This document shows positions 43,369 through 52,307 of a stretch of DNA of 64,000 bases, one piece after another. The position numbers and the translations under genes are program-made. Source of the stretch: Prauserella cavernicola. GTDB taxonomy: Bacteria; Actinomycetota; Actinomycetes; Mycobacteriales; Pseudonocardiaceae. Within the stretch, counting starts at the first letter, position 1, and every line of letters starts with the position of its first letter. The notes beneath the pieces were generated by a model, which had not been told where the DNA came from, searched no databases, and saw only the letters and a program-made list of their open reading frames with translations. The DNA lies in contig NZ_JAENJH010000014.1 in the NCBI RefSeq assembly GCF_016595675.1, forward strand, positions 1 through 64,000, written 5' to 3'.

Positions 43369-44883
43369 ATGGCCATCGTCATCCGCGACGCCGAGGTCAT
43401 CACGATGGACGTGCGGACGGGCAGCACGCCCGTCACGCGCAGCATCCGGATCGAGGACGGTGTGGTCGCCGAGCTCGGCGCCACCGTCCGGGTCCAGGAC
43501 GGCGACACCGTCGTGAACGGCCGCGACCGGCTGGTGTGCCCCGGTTTCGTCAACGCGCACACCCACTCGTGGGAGTACCTGGCGAAGGGCCGCTACGACA
43601 ACCTCCCGCTCGAGCTGTGGATGCTGTACTCCTACCCGATCCTCGGCGGGAAGCCACTGCCGCCGGACCTGGTTCGGCTGCGCAGCCTGCTGTTCGCGGT
43701 GGAGTCCGTGCGCTCGGGCGTCACCACGCTCGTCGACGACGTCCTGGAGACACCGAGCCAGGACTTCGCCCAGCTGGACGCCGTGTTCGACGCCTACGAC
43801 GCGGTCGGGGTGCGGGCCAACATCTCGGGCCACGTCATCAACCGGCCGTTCATCGACACCGTGCCGTACGCGGCGGAGTGGCTTCCGTCCGATGTGGTCG
43901 ATCAGGTGCGGGCCACGCCGTTGCTGAGCGCGGCCGACTACCTGGACTTCAGCCAGGAGGCCTTCCGCCGCTACGCGGGCAGGGCGGACGGCAGGCTGCG
44001 CTACATGCTCGCCCCGTCGGGGCCGCAGCGCTGCACCGACGACCTGCTCGCCGGCGCGACCGAGCTGGCGCTGGCGCACGACGCCGAATGCCACGTGCAC
44101 GTGCTGGAGACCAAGACGCAGGCGGTGACCGGCCGCGAGTTCTACGGCACCACGCTGGTCGAGCACCTGCGCCGGATCGGCGCGCTGTCGGCCAACACCA
44201 CGCTGGCGCACGGCATCTGGACCACCGACTCCGACATCGCGACGCTCGCCGAGTACGACGTGTGCGTCTCGCACAACCCGGTGTCCAACCTCAAGCTCGG
44301 GTCGGGCATCGCGCCGTGGCGCCGCTACCACGATGCCGGGGTCACGCTCGGCCTCGGCTCGGACGGCTGCTCCAGCAGCGACACCCCGCGACTGCCCGAG
44401 GTGCTCAAGGCGGCCGCGTTGCTGCACAAGGTGACCGAGCCCGACCACACGGCCTGGTCGACCGCCGACGAGGTGCTGCGGGCCGCGACGCTCGGCGGTG
44501 CCCGCAGCGCCCGGCTGCACACCGACATCGGGTCCCTGGAGCCGGGCAAGAAGGCCGACCTGCTGGTCTACGACCTCAACACGCTCGCCTTCACGCCGCG
44601 CAACAGGCTCGACCTGCAGCTGGTGTACTCCGAGAACGGCAGCTCGCTGCGGCAGGTCATGGTCGGTGGCGAGATCGTGGTGGACGACGGTCGGGTCACC
44701 ACCGTCGACGAGGAGGCGTTGCTGGCCGAGCTGCGCGACCGCCTGCCCGGGATCCAGGCCGAGCAGGACCGGGTGGAGAGCCGCAACACCGTGTTCCACG
44801 AGGCGTTCGAGCGCATGTACCGGACCTGCGCGGCCGAGGACGTCGGCGTGCACCGGTGGTCTGGCCCTCCGGGCGCGAGCTGA
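43369..44883 (+). CDS. Amidohydrolase / deaminase (AtzA-TrzN-SsnA/cytosine-deaminase-like)
   Basis: 504 residues. GFVNAHTHSWEYL gives the HxH motif; HVHVLETKTQAV and TLAHGIWTTD give two more histidines; SHNPVSNLKLGSG and LGLGSDGCSSSDTP carry the conserved Asp. This group removes an amino or chloro group from purines, pyrimidines or triazines (guanine, 8-oxoguanine, SAH, cytosine). Directly behind the NCS1 permease it should deaminate the imported base. It is not the CodA type of E. coli by motif order, so no gene symbol is given. Confidence 0.88.
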   Translation: MAIVIRDAEVITMDVRTGSTPVTRSIRIEDGVVAELGATVRVQDGDTVVNGRDRLVCPGFVNAHTHSWEYLAKGRYDNLPLELWMLYSYPILGGKPLPPDLVRLRSLLFAVESVRSGVTTLVDDVLETPSQDFAQLDAVFDAYDAVGVRANISGHVINRPFIDTVPYAAEWLPSDVVDQVRATPLLSAADYLDFSQEAFRRYAGRADGRLRYMLAPSGPQRCTDDLLAGATELALAHDAECHVHVLETKTQAVTGREFYGTTLVEHLRRIGALSANTTLAHGIWTTDSDIATLAEYDVCVSHNPVSNLKLGSGIAPWRRYHDAGVTLGLGSDGCSSSDTPRLPEVLKAAALLHKVTEPDHTAWSTADEVLRAATLGGARSARLHTDIGSLEPGKKADLLVYDLNTLAFTPRNRLDLQLVYSENGSSLRQVMVGGEIVVDDGRVTTVDEEALLAELRDRLPGIQAEQDRVESRNTVFHEAFERMYRTCAAEDVGVHRWSGPPGAS

Positions 44884-45140
44884 TCGGACACCGCGTCCGC
44901 GGTGAGGGTGGTGGCGGCCGCGGTGATCGACGCACCAGACCGCGGCCGGGCGCGCTGCCCGGCTCCGGTCGGCAGGGCTCAGCCGACCGTGCGTGCCTGG
45001 TGCTGCGCGCCCACCGAACCGGCACGGGCCCACTGTCCCTCGTGAACCCGGCCCCCTCCCACCCCGACCGCTGACGTCGCCCTCTCCTGCCATGCGCCGA
45101 TCTTCCCGTCGGCTCGACGAACTCACATCCAGCGGAATAG

Positions 45141-45152
45141 TTGAGCATTCAA
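45141..45152. promoter_or_regulatory. Candidate operator upstream of the VOC protein
   Basis: TTGAGCATTCAA has TTGA/TCAA arms around GCAT, 17 bases before the start at 45169, in the most AT-rich stretch nearby. No clear ribosome site follows. Dyads of this form are typical of MarR-type sites; no MarR gene is in the window. Confidence 0.35.
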
Positions 45153-45168
45153 TAAAGTTGACGATGGC

Positions 45169-46065
45169 ATGAGCACAAACACACGCCTCGCGGCCGACAC
45201 GTCGATGGGCGCCGTCACCCTGAACGTCGCAGACCTGGACGGCATGACCGCGTACTACCGCGATGGGGTCGGCCTGGCCGTGCTGGCGCACACAGGGTCG
45301 CAGGTGACCCTCGGGCGGTCTGGCCAGCCGGTCGTCGTACTCGTGCACACCCCGGGCCTGCGGCACGCCTCGCCTCGCGATGCCGGCCTGTTCCACACCG
45401 CCATCCTCTTCGACACGGAGGCCGCGCTGGCCGCGGCGGTCTACTCTGTCGCGCGTCGGCGCCCCGCATCGTTCACCGGCTCCAGCGACCACCTGGTCAG
45501 CAAGGCCTTCTACTTCGACGATCCCGAGGGCAATGGTGTCGAACTGTACTGGGACCGCGATCGCACCCAGTGGAGCTGGACCCACGGGCAGCTCGAGATG
45601 GGAACTCTCTTCCTGGATCCGAACGTGTTCCTGCGTGACCACCTCGACGAGCGCGGGCTCGCAGGAGAGCCGATCGGGGATGCGCGGGTCGGCCACATCC
45701 ATCTTTCCGTCGGCGACGTAGGAATGGCGCGCGACTTCTACGCCACCAAGCTGGGCTTCGACGTGACGCTGACCCTGGGTGATCAGGCGGTGTTCGTCAG
45801 CGCGGGCGGATATCACCACCACATGGCGATGAACGTATGGAAGAGCCGTGGTGCGGGCCGGCGTCAGCAGACCCTCGGCCTCGGCCGAGTGGACATCGAA
45901 GTGCCGTCCGCCGATGACGTCGGCGAACTGATCGAACGCATGCGGCACTACCAGGTCCCCGTTCAGGACGACGGCCGAACGGTCAACTTCGAAGATCCGT
46001 GGGCGAACGCGGTCAGCCTCACCGTGGCCGACGCCCCCGACGGAACCGCCGAGAACCACGGATAA
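45169..46065 (+). CDS. VOC family protein, catechol-2,3-dioxygenase-like (CatE type)
   Basis: 298 residues with two VOC (glyoxalase/extradiol dioxygenase) modules. Module 1 has AVTLNVADLDGMTAYYRDGVGL and FDDPEGNGVELYWDR. Module 2 has GHIHLSVGDVGMARDFYATKLGF and YHHHMAMNVWKS. Metal ligands are likely His in GHIHLSV, His in YHHHMAMN, and a C-terminal Glu or Asp. CatE-like proteins cleave catechols, but many homologues have no assigned substrate. A truncated second gene starts 31 bases downstream. Confidence 0.82.
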   Translation: MSTNTRLAADTSMGAVTLNVADLDGMTAYYRDGVGLAVLAHTGSQVTLGRSGQPVVVLVHTPGLRHASPRDAGLFHTAILFDTEAALAAAVYSVARRRPASFTGSSDHLVSKAFYFDDPEGNGVELYWDRDRTQWSWTHGQLEMGTLFLDPNVFLRDHLDERGLAGEPIGDARVGHIHLSVGDVGMARDFYATKLGFDVTLTLGDQAVFVSAGGYHHHMAMNVWKSRGAGRRQQTLGLGRVDIEVPSADDVGELIERMRHYQVPVQDDGRTVNFEDPWANAVSLTVADAPDGTAENHG

Positions 46066-46096
46066 CGGATTTCCGGCGTCGGGAGAAAGGACAGCT

Positions 46097-46162
46097 GTGA
46101 CCGAGCAGTTGGTCGGCGGGAGCTACAAATTCGACATGGGGCCACTGAAGGTGGCGTTCACT
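46097..46162 (+). pseudogene. 5' remnant of an unknown gene downstream of the VOC gene
   Basis: A GTG with GAAAGGA upstream opens VTEQLVGGSYKFDMGPLKVAFT, which reads like the start of a normal protein. After about 22 codons the frame turns into low-complexity Arg/Pro/Gly sequence. It looks like a second operon gene lost by deletion or recombination, with a junction near 46160. The product is not recognised. Confidence 0.4.
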
Positions 46163-46199
46163 GCCGACTCACCGAGGCAACGGCGCGCTGGGGACGCAT

Positions 46200-46425
46200 T
46201 CACTGCTCCGCCCCCGGCGCGGGGACGGCGGCAAGGTCGTTCCAGGCGACGTCGTAGTCACGGTGCTCACACCAGGTGCGGGCCAGGGCCGCACGGATGT
46301 GGTCGCTGATGCGGACGGGCGTCACTAGCGGGGTGTTCGGACAACCTGGCGGCCACGAAGCCGCGTAGGTCGCTCACGAGCTGCTCCTTGGTGGTCGTGC
46401 CGGTGCCGGCCTTGGTCGTCGACAT
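46200..46425 (-). pseudogene. Frameshifted small hypothetical gene
   Basis: Two minus-strand pieces read on from each other. From ATG 46425: MSTTKAGTGTTTKEQL, then LVSDLRGFVAARLSEHP, after which the frame goes bad (stop at 46267). In the next frame from 46325: VTPVRISDHIRAALARTWC, then EHRDYDVAWNDLAAVPAPG and a stop at 46200. Together they look like one ~75-residue protein of unknown function split by a frameshift near 46330. They could instead be two tiny overlapping genes. Confidence 0.4.
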
Positions 46426-46661
46426 ACGCCTGATCAAGCCGGAGCCACACTGCCACGATCACTCGGGTGGCACCGCCTCGTTGCGGAGCCCCCCGGGCTG
46501 CGAAGTGGCGGCTTCCGGCGCGCAATCCGGATCCGCTCAGTTCCAGATTCGGGGCGACGCCGGCCACGGACGGCTGTGACAGAAGTGGCCCGGGAATCTG
46601 TCATGAAGGGGCCGTCGCCCAGCCGCCACCGCCGTCCGTGGCCGCCTGCCGCGAGGCCGGA

Positions 46662-47408
46662 CTATGCGCCGTAGCCGCCGTCGATCCTCAGCACCGCACC
46701 GGTGACGTAGGAGGCCTGCGGGCTGGCGAGGAACACGACGCCTGCGGCGATCTCCTCCGGCCTGCCGTACCGCCCCATCGCCGTTGTCGGAAGGAACATG
46801 GCCGCGGCCGGGCTGTCGGCGGGGTTTCCTTCGGTGTCGATGAACCCGGGCTGGATGACGTTGACCGTGATGCCCCGGTGCGCCAGATCGCGGGCTGCGC
46901 CCCGGCTGAAGCCCTCGAGGGCCGACTTCGTGCCCGTGTAGTACGCCATCCCCTGGAAACCCGCCCGAGTAGCGACACCCGAGCTGATGCTGACGATCCG
47001 TCCCTCATCGGGTAGCACCGGCACCGCCGCGTGGATCCCGGCCACCACGCTGGTGTAGTTGATGGCGAGCTGCCGATCGATCGCAGCCTGGTCGACGAGC
47101 TCACTGTTGACCAGGCCGCCACCACTCGCGGCCGCGTTGTTGACCAGAATGTCCAGCTTCCCGAACTGCTCGACCACGCTCCGGATCAAGCCCGCCGCCT
47201 GCGTCGCGTCCGCCTGGTCGGCCCGGAAAGCCACCGCACGCACACCCTTCGCCTCCAGGTCGGCGACCACGGCTTTGGCCTGATCCGCCGAGGACGAGTA
47301 GCTGATCGCGACGTCGGCTCCCTCGTCGGCCAGCGCCAGAGCCGACGCCGCCCCGATCCCCCGCGAGCCTCCGGTCACGATCGCCACCTTGTTGTCCAGC
47401 TTTCCCAT
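46662..47408 (-). CDS. Short-chain dehydrogenase/reductase (SDR) in a TetR-controlled unit
   Basis: 248 residues. The cofactor loop is VTGGSRGIGAASALAL at ~12-27, the catalytic Ser is in SISSGVATRAG, and the Tyr/Lys pair is YYTGTKSAL. SSSADQ after beta-2 suggests NADP(H). The C-terminus is YVTGAVLRIDGGYGA. It is divergent from the TetR gene at 47514 with a perfect 46-bp palindrome between them, so it is almost certainly the TetR target. The pairing suggests induction by a reactive or toxic carbonyl compound. Confidence 0.92.
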   Translation of the reverse strand: MGKLDNKVAIVTGGSRGIGAASALALADEGADVAISYSSSADQAKAVVADLEAKGVRAVAFRADQADATQAAGLIRSVVEQFGKLDILVNNAAASGGGLVNSELVDQAAIDRQLAINYTSVVAGIHAAVPVLPDEGRIVSISSGVATRAGFQGMAYYTGTKSALEGFSRGAARDLAHRGITVNVIQPGFIDTEGNPADSPAAAMFLPTTAMGRYGRPEEIAAGVVFLASPQASYVTGAVLRIDGGYGA

Positions 47409-47448
47409 GTGCTTCTCATTTCCCCTAGATGCAACGTGTCACGGAGTT

Positions 47449-47494
47449 CTTGACCGTACGGTCCACCATAAGCATGGTGGACCGTACGGTCAAG
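47449..47494. promoter_or_regulatory. 46-bp perfect palindrome, double TetR operator
   Basis: Two perfect 21-base arms flank the centre AAGC. Each arm contains the self-complementary box GACCGTACGGTC (47452-47463 and 47480-47491), spaced 28 bases centre to centre. That is the standard form of a TetR site repeated twice. It covers the SDR and TetR divergent promoters, so TetR should repress both. Confidence 0.88.
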
Positions 47495-47513
47495 AATCCG
47501 TATCCTGGTTCGC

Positions 47514-48113
47514 ATGGCACGTCCGCGAGCGTTCGACGAGAAGCAGGTCCTGAACGCCGTCCGTGATCAGTTCTGGGACGCCGGTTACGCCGCGACCTCG
47601 CTAGCAGACCTGATGCGGGTCAGCGGCCTGGGCAAAGGCAGCCTGTATGCGGCGTTCGGCGACAAGCGTCAGCTCTTTCTCCGGGTCCTGACCAGCTACA
47701 CCGATGAACTCCTCGGCCACCTTCGCGAAGCCCTCGCCGAGGCTCCACGCGCCCTGGACGCACTACGCACGCTCCTCGATGCGCCGATCGACGACTCGAC
47801 CGGCGCCGGCCCGCGGCGTGGCTGCCTGATGGCCAACAGCACCTGCGAACTCGGTAACGCCGATCCGGACGTCCTCGACCACGCCCACCGCACCTACGAG
47901 GCGTCCACCGCGCTGATCGCCGACTGCGCCGCCCGCGCCCAACGCGAGGGAGACCTACCGGCAGAAGCGGATCCGATCGCTCTGGCGCGGGCCCTCCTGG
48001 CCGCGCAACAAGGGCTCGTGTTCATGAGCCGGACCGGGCTGGACACGGCCACACTCACTGCCACAGCACGATCACTCGCGGCTCAACTCCTGCCGGACCA
48101 CACCGGCGGCTGA
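47514..48113 (+). CDS. TetR/AcrR family transcriptional regulator
   Basis: 199 residues. The helix-turn-helix is in AATSLADLMRVSGLGKGSLY then AAFGDKRQLFLRVL, residues ~20-55. The ligand domain includes RRGCLMANSTCELGNADPDV, which is characteristic of the TetR_C subfamily linked to carbonyl/aldehyde stress genes. The start is 20 bases after the 46-bp palindrome. It is presumed to repress itself and the SDR. Confidence 0.92.
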   Translation: MARPRAFDEKQVLNAVRDQFWDAGYAATSLADLMRVSGLGKGSLYAAFGDKRQLFLRVLTSYTDELLGHLREALAEAPRALDALRTLLDAPIDDSTGAGPRRGCLMANSTCELGNADPDVLDHAHRTYEASTALIADCAARAQREGDLPAEADPIALARALLAAQQGLVFMSRTGLDTATLTATARSLAAQLLPDHTGG

Positions 48114-48268
48114 ACCCGCAGGCGCACCCGGACCGTTCGCACTGAGCCTTGCCAACCTGGGTGAACCCGCGGTGCAGGGCCGGACTGCGTGCCGTGCCCT
48201 CGAATGACGCGATCGAGGTCGGAGACGCTGACGTAGGCTGAAATCCGCCGTACGACGGAGGAGGGCGA

Positions 48269-48937
48269 GTGGCCGAGACGACGGTGGCCGAGGTGATGTC
48301 CGAGCTGGCCGCGCTCGAGGACCCGAAGGCACGCGCGGTGAACGAGCGGCACGGTGACGACCACGGCGTCAACCTCAGCAAGCTGCGCGCGCTGGCGAAA
48401 CAGCTGAAGACGCAGCAGGATCTGGCGCGCGAGCTCTGGGCGACGACCGACTCCGCCGCGCGGCTGCTGGCGCTGCTGATCTGCCGTCCGAAGGCGTTCG
48501 ACCGCGACGAGCTGGACGTCATGGTGCGCGAGGCGGGCACACCCAAGGTGCACGACTGGGTCGTGAACTACGTGGTGAAGAAGAGCCCGCACGCCGAGGA
48601 CCTGCGCCTGGCCTGGTCCGCCGATCCGGATCCGGTGGTCGCGAGCGCGGGCTGGGCGCTGACCACCGAACGCGTGGCGAAGCGACCCGAGGGCCTCGAC
48701 TTCGCGGGGCTGCTCGATGTCATCGAGGTGGAGCTGAAGGACGCCCCGGACCGGCTGCAGTGGGCGATGAACCACTGCCTGGCCCAGATCGGCATCGAGC
48801 ACGCCGAGCACCGCGCTCGCGCGATCGACATCGGTGAGCGCCTGGAAGTGCTCAAGGACTATCCGACGCCACCGAACTGCACGTCCCCGTTCGCCCCGAC
48901 CTGGATCGCCGAGATCGTGCGACGCCAGCACGCCTGA
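48269..48937 (+). CDS. DNA alkylation repair (AlkD/HEAT-like) family protein
   Basis: 222 residues, mostly helical repeats. HGVNLSKLRALAKQLKTQQDLARELW then ARLLALLICRP is the start of the PF08713-type DNA alkylation repair fold, in which HEAT-like repeats grip DNA around alkylated bases. VHDWVVNYVVKKSP and AGWALTTERV continue the repeats. The GTG start has GGAGGAGG upstream. It appears to be a single gene. Not all family members have glycosylase activity; I could not assign catalytic residues. Confidence 0.7.
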   Translation: MAETTVAEVMSELAALEDPKARAVNERHGDDHGVNLSKLRALAKQLKTQQDLARELWATTDSAARLLALLICRPKAFDRDELDVMVREAGTPKVHDWVVNYVVKKSPHAEDLRLAWSADPDPVVASAGWALTTERVAKRPEGLDFAGLLDVIEVELKDAPDRLQWAMNHCLAQIGIEHAEHRARAIDIGERLEVLKDYPTPPNCTSPFAPTWIAEIVRRQHA

Positions 48938-49021
48938 CCCCGCGAGCCGTCGCCGCGGTCCCGTCCTCGTCGTGTTGGCCGCCGACGCTTCGCCCCGGAA
49001 TGGTTAGTGGAGGATGGATGC

Positions 49022-49522
49022 ATGATCGGTGATCGCTGGGGTGTGAGCGACAGCGAGATCGCGCGAACCTATCCGTGCGACGACTTCGTCACCTCACCCA
49101 CGCTGCAGGCCTGGCGAGGGGTGAGTGTCGAGGCGCCCGCCGACGCAGTGTGGCCGTGGGTCGCGCAAGTGCGGCTCGCACCGTACTCGTACGACTGGAT
49201 CGACAACCTCGGCCGCCGCTCACCCCGCGAGCTGGTCGCGCTTCCCGAACCTCGGGTCGGAGAGAAGTTCACCGCCGCCGGCGGGCGCAAACTCGGCCGG
49301 ATCGTCTCGGTCGCCCCGGGAGAACAGTTGACGGGCGTCATCATGGGCGCCGTCATGTCCTATGTGCTCGTCCCGCAAGCTCACGACACATCGCGCCTGC
49401 TGCTGAAGCTGGTCATGCGCACCAACCGCTGCGTGGCCGTCGGGCTGTCCATCGGCGATCTCGTCATGGCTCGACGGCAGTTGCTCAACTTCAAGCTGCT
49501 CGCCGAGCAGCACCAGCACTGA
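49022..49522 (+). CDS. SRPBCC family protein (polyketide cyclase/dehydrase-like)
   Basis: 166 residues. GVSVEAPADAVWPWVAQV opens the START-like ligand-binding fold, followed by YSYDWIDNLGRRSPRELVALPEP then VGEKFTAAGG, and the long C-terminal helix GDLVMARRQLLNFKLLAEQ. The ATG at 49022 has GGAGG eight bases upstream. The function is unknown: the fold binds hydrophobic ligands. No operon partner is intact; a GNAT fragment follows. Confidence 0.75.
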   Translation: MIGDRWGVSDSEIARTYPCDDFVTSPTLQAWRGVSVEAPADAVWPWVAQVRLAPYSYDWIDNLGRRSPRELVALPEPRVGEKFTAAGGRKLGRIVSVAPGEQLTGVIMGAVMSYVLVPQAHDTSRLLLKLVMRTNRCVAVGLSIGDLVMARRQLLNFKLLAEQHQH

Positions 49523-49547
49523 GTCGCAAGCCGCTGTGCGGCCACAA

Positions 49548-49794
49548 AAACAACGCCGCCGAACACCTCTTGTCGCTCCGGTCCCGCGGCTTCACCCACG
49601 CCGGTTTGTGGGTGCTCGGCACCAACGAACGCGCGCGGCGTTTCTACCATCGCCACGGCTGAACCGGCACCGGAGGTTCCCAGCTCGACTTAGGACCCGG
49701 CGGCACCGAACTGGACGAACGACGGCTCCACCGCGAGCTGGGCCGGATCGGGCCACGCGGAGCTACGCAGGAGCGGGAAGATCCTCGGGCCTGA
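49548..49794 (+). pseudogene. GNAT acetyltransferase remnant
   Basis: In one frame, GFTHAGLWVLGTNERARRFY then HRHG is the acetyl-CoA-binding and C-terminal region of a GNAT N-acetyltransferase. The codon where Trp is usual (HGW) is TGA at 49660-49662. Beyond it the frame continues sensibly as TGTGGSQLDLGPGGTELDE to a TGA at 49792. The N-terminal half is missing. It is an inactivated fragment whose end overlaps the IclR gene on the other strand. Confidence 0.6.
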
Positions 49795-50692
49795 CGGTCT
49801 CGACCCACGGCAAAGCCTCCGGGCTCACGTCGTCCACGGAAGCCCAGCCGGCCGGAACCGGTGGGCCTCCCAGCGCACGACTCGCGGCGGCCGCGGCGCA
49901 CCGCACGTGGCCGGCGATCGCCGGAACGCGTTCGAGGCTCAGCCGCTGCACGGGACCGGACACGCTGATGCTCGCCACGACCGTGCCCTCAGGGCCGACG
50001 ATCGGAGCGGACACGCACCGCAGGCCCTCCTCGAGTTCCTCGTCGTCGAGCCCGAACCCGTCGGCGCGCAGCCGGGTGAGGTCCGCGACGAGCGCGTCGA
50101 CGGACCGGACCGTCCGCTCCGTCCGCGCCTCCAGTTCCCCACCGGAGTAGAGACCGTCAAGTTCGGCCGGGTCGAGGCCCGCAAGCAGGGCCTTGCCCAT
50201 CGAGCTGACGTAGGCGGGAGCGATCTTGCCTGCCCAGGAATGCATCCGTACGGTGTGCCAGCCGTCGGTGACGGACACCGTACGAGCGTTGCCCCCCTCG
50301 AGCACGGCCATGTGCCCGGTCTCACCGGTCTGCCAGGTCAGGCGGGCGAGATGCGGTACGACAACCCGTTCGAGGTCGAGGTCCTGACTGGCCAGCGTAC
50401 CGAGCGCGGCCAGCTTGCCGCCCAGCCGATAGGTCCCCACGGTGTCGCCCGGCTCGAGGAACCCGGCGTGTGCCAGGGTCGCCGCGATGCGCGACGCGCT
50501 GGACTTGTGGACCCCGAGATGGCGTGCCATCTCGCCGATCCCGACCGTCGGGCGGTCCCTGCGGAACATGTCGAGCACGACAAGCCCGTGGAGGAGGGCG
50601 CCGACCAGCCGTCGATCGGCCGTACGCCCCTCCGAGGCCGTCGATTCCGTCACCATTGTCCGCCCCATCCGGCCGGTCACCGGCTTGTTCAC
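49763..50692 (-). CDS. IclR family transcriptional regulator
   Basis: 309 residues. The winged helix is in LHGLVVLDMFRRDRPTVGIG, EMARHLGVHKSSASRI. The effector domain has AYVSSMGKALLAGLDPAELD and GFGLDDEELEEGLRCVSAPI. The start is uncertain: GTG 50692 overlaps no better signal, and an ATG at 50656 (MVTESTASEG) is also possible. It lies just after the FAD dehydrogenase on the same strand and is the probable controller of the dehydrogenase-ThDP cluster. The dyad at 53796 is a candidate site. Confidence 0.88.
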   Translation of the reverse strand: MNKPVTGRMGRTMVTESTASEGRTADRRLVGALLHGLVVLDMFRRDRPTVGIGEMARHLGVHKSSASRIAATLAHAGFLEPGDTVGTYRLGGKLAALGTLASQDLDLERVVVPHLARLTWQTGETGHMAVLEGGNARTVSVTDGWHTVRMHSWAGKIAPAYVSSMGKALLAGLDPAELDGLYSGGELEARTERTVRSVDALVADLTRLRADGFGLDDEELEEGLRCVSAPIVGPEGTVVASISVSGPVQRLSLERVPAIAGHVRCAAAAASRALGGPPVPAGWASVDDVSPEALPWVETVRPEDLPAPA

Positions 50693-50699
50693 CCGCGGC

Positions 50700-52307
50700 T
50701 CACCATGACGGTGATCCGCTTTTCACGACGGCGTCGAGCGTACTGCTGCCGGCCCGGCGCGCGATCGCCCGGCCCGCGCGGTACCCGAAGGTCATCCCCA
50801 CGGCGAGCGTCGCCCCAGGACCGGGGTAGCCGTCACCGGTCCAGGCGGCCGCCGCGTTGCCCGCAGCGTAGAGGCCAGGGATGGAGGTCCCGTCCGGGCG
50901 CAGGACCTCACCGTCCACCGAGGTCCGGGGACCGCCCTTGGAGCCGATCGTGCCGGGCAGCAGCCGGATGGCGTAGAACGGCGGGCGGTCGAGCGGTCCG
51001 AGGTTCGGCGCGTGCGCCAGGTCCGGGTCGCCGTAGTAACGGTCGTAGATCGACTCGCCGCGACCGTGGTCGTGGTCCTGGCCCTCGGCGCACACACCGT
51101 TCCACCTCGCCACGGTCTCGGTGAGGCCGTCCGGGTCGATCCCCGCCGCCAGTGCCAGCTCGCGCAGGTCGGCGCCCTGGGCCACGTGCGGTGGCACGGG
51201 GCCGTCGGCGGGCAGCCCCGGCAGGGGATAACGCCGCCGGAAGCCCTCGTCGACCACAAGGTGGGCGGTCCCGCCGTGGGCATGCAGCGCCTTGCCGATC
51301 TCGTTGTACGGCAGTGCCTCGTTGAGGAACCGGCGTCCGTCGGCGTCGACCACGATCTGCCGGGGCACCCCACGCTCCCGCACCAGGGAACGTGGGTAGG
51401 CGGCCCCGTCGACGCTCTCGCCCGGCACCTGGGTCATCGGCATCCACCAGCCCTCGCCGGTGTCGTCGATCGCGGCGCCGAGCCGCTCGGCAAGCTCCAG
51501 CGAGGCTCCGGTGCAGCCCGGCGCCGAAGCGGACACGGCCAAGGCGGATGGCATGCGGCCGCGATGGGCGTCGTCGCGGTCGTAGCCGCCGGTCGCGAGG
51601 ACTACCGCGCCGGCGCGCACTTGGCGGGCCCCGCCGAGCGTCACGACCAGGTCCTCTTTGTCCTCACGCAGGCCGGTGACCTCACAGGAGGCGACGATTC
51701 GCACCCCGGCCCGCACCGCGCCGTCGATGAGCGCCGCCGCCAACGCCGGGCCTCCGGTGCGGATGCCCGCAGCCATCCGACGCTCGAGTAAGGCGTGGTC
51801 GAACCGATCAGGGCGCCGCCAGCGTTCCCACTCGGCGTGGGTGATCGGGCGGTATCCCGGGGCGACGCGGATCTGCCCGGCCTGTGGGACCAGGTTGCCG
51901 AGCGTGATCGGCTCCATGTCGAAGCAGCGCCCGCCCGCGGTCGCGCCATCGAGGTGCTGCAGGTAGTCCGGGTAGTTCGGGCACACTCGCCACCGGTGCG
52001 GGGTGGTCCGCTCAACGAACTCCGCCATCTCGGGTGCGGTGTGCGCGAGCGCCTCGACGAACTCCGGGTGCGCCGGGTCGTAAACCTGTGCCAGGTAACG
52101 AATGCCCGCTTCCACGGTGTCCGCCGCGGACCGGTAGCCGGGGATCCAGACCCGGCCGCCGGACAGCGCGGTGGTGCCGCCGAGTTCCGCACCGCTCTCC
52201 GCGACGAGTACGCGGAGCCCAGCACTCGCGGCCGTGATCGCGGCCATGAGTCCCGCCGCGCCCGAACCGGCGACGAGGCAGTCGTAGTGGTCCTCGACGT
52301 TGGTCAC
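50700..52307 (-). CDS. FAD-binding dehydrogenase (fumarate reductase / 3-ketosteroid dehydrogenase-like)
   Basis: 535 residues from a GTG at 52307 with GGAGGA upstream; GTGA overlaps the aldehyde dehydrogenase stop. The FAD loop is DCLVAGSGAAGLMAAITAAS, then ESGAELGGTTALSGG; VVLATGGYDRD and the C-terminal LYAAGNAAAAWTGDGYPGPG with GATLAVGMTFGYRAGR are of the FAD_binding_2 type. Such enzymes introduce or reduce a C=C next to a carbonyl or carboxyl, often on alicyclic rings. The longer upstream reading is rejected because it overlaps the neighbouring gene. Its neighbours suggest a ring or branched acid as substrate. Confidence 0.87.
   Translation of the reverse strand: MTNVEDHYDCLVAGSGAAGLMAAITAASAGLRVLVAESGAELGGTTALSGGRVWIPGYRSAADTVEAGIRYLAQVYDPAHPEFVEALAHTAPEMAEFVERTTPHRWRVCPNYPDYLQHLDGATAGGRCFDMEPITLGNLVPQAGQIRVAPGYRPITHAEWERWRRPDRFDHALLERRMAAGIRTGGPALAAALIDGAVRAGVRIVASCEVTGLREDKEDLVVTLGGARQVRAGAVVLATGGYDRDDAHRGRMPSALAVSASAPGCTGASLELAERLGAAIDDTGEGWWMPMTQVPGESVDGAAYPRSLVRERGVPRQIVVDADGRRFLNEALPYNEIGKALHAHGGTAHLVVDEGFRRRYPLPGLPADGPVPPHVAQGADLRELALAAGIDPDGLTETVARWNGVCAEGQDHDHGRGESIYDRYYGDPDLAHAPNLGPLDRPPFYAIRLLPGTIGSKGGPRTSVDGEVLRPDGTSIPGLYAAGNAAAAWTGDGYPGPGATLAVGMTFGYRAGRAIARRAGSSTLDAVVKSGSPSW

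Noticed and set aside
42907-46059. A 1050-codon open frame on the minus strand
   Set aside because: It is a shadow of the permease, aminohydrolase and VOC genes: composition is Arg/Gly/Asp/Val-rich, there are no domain motifs, and the plus-strand genes have clear motifs and ribosome sites.
47449-47494. Palindrome as a terminator hairpin
   Set aside because: It sits between divergent starts, not after stops, and contains nested TetR boxes, so an operator is the better reading.
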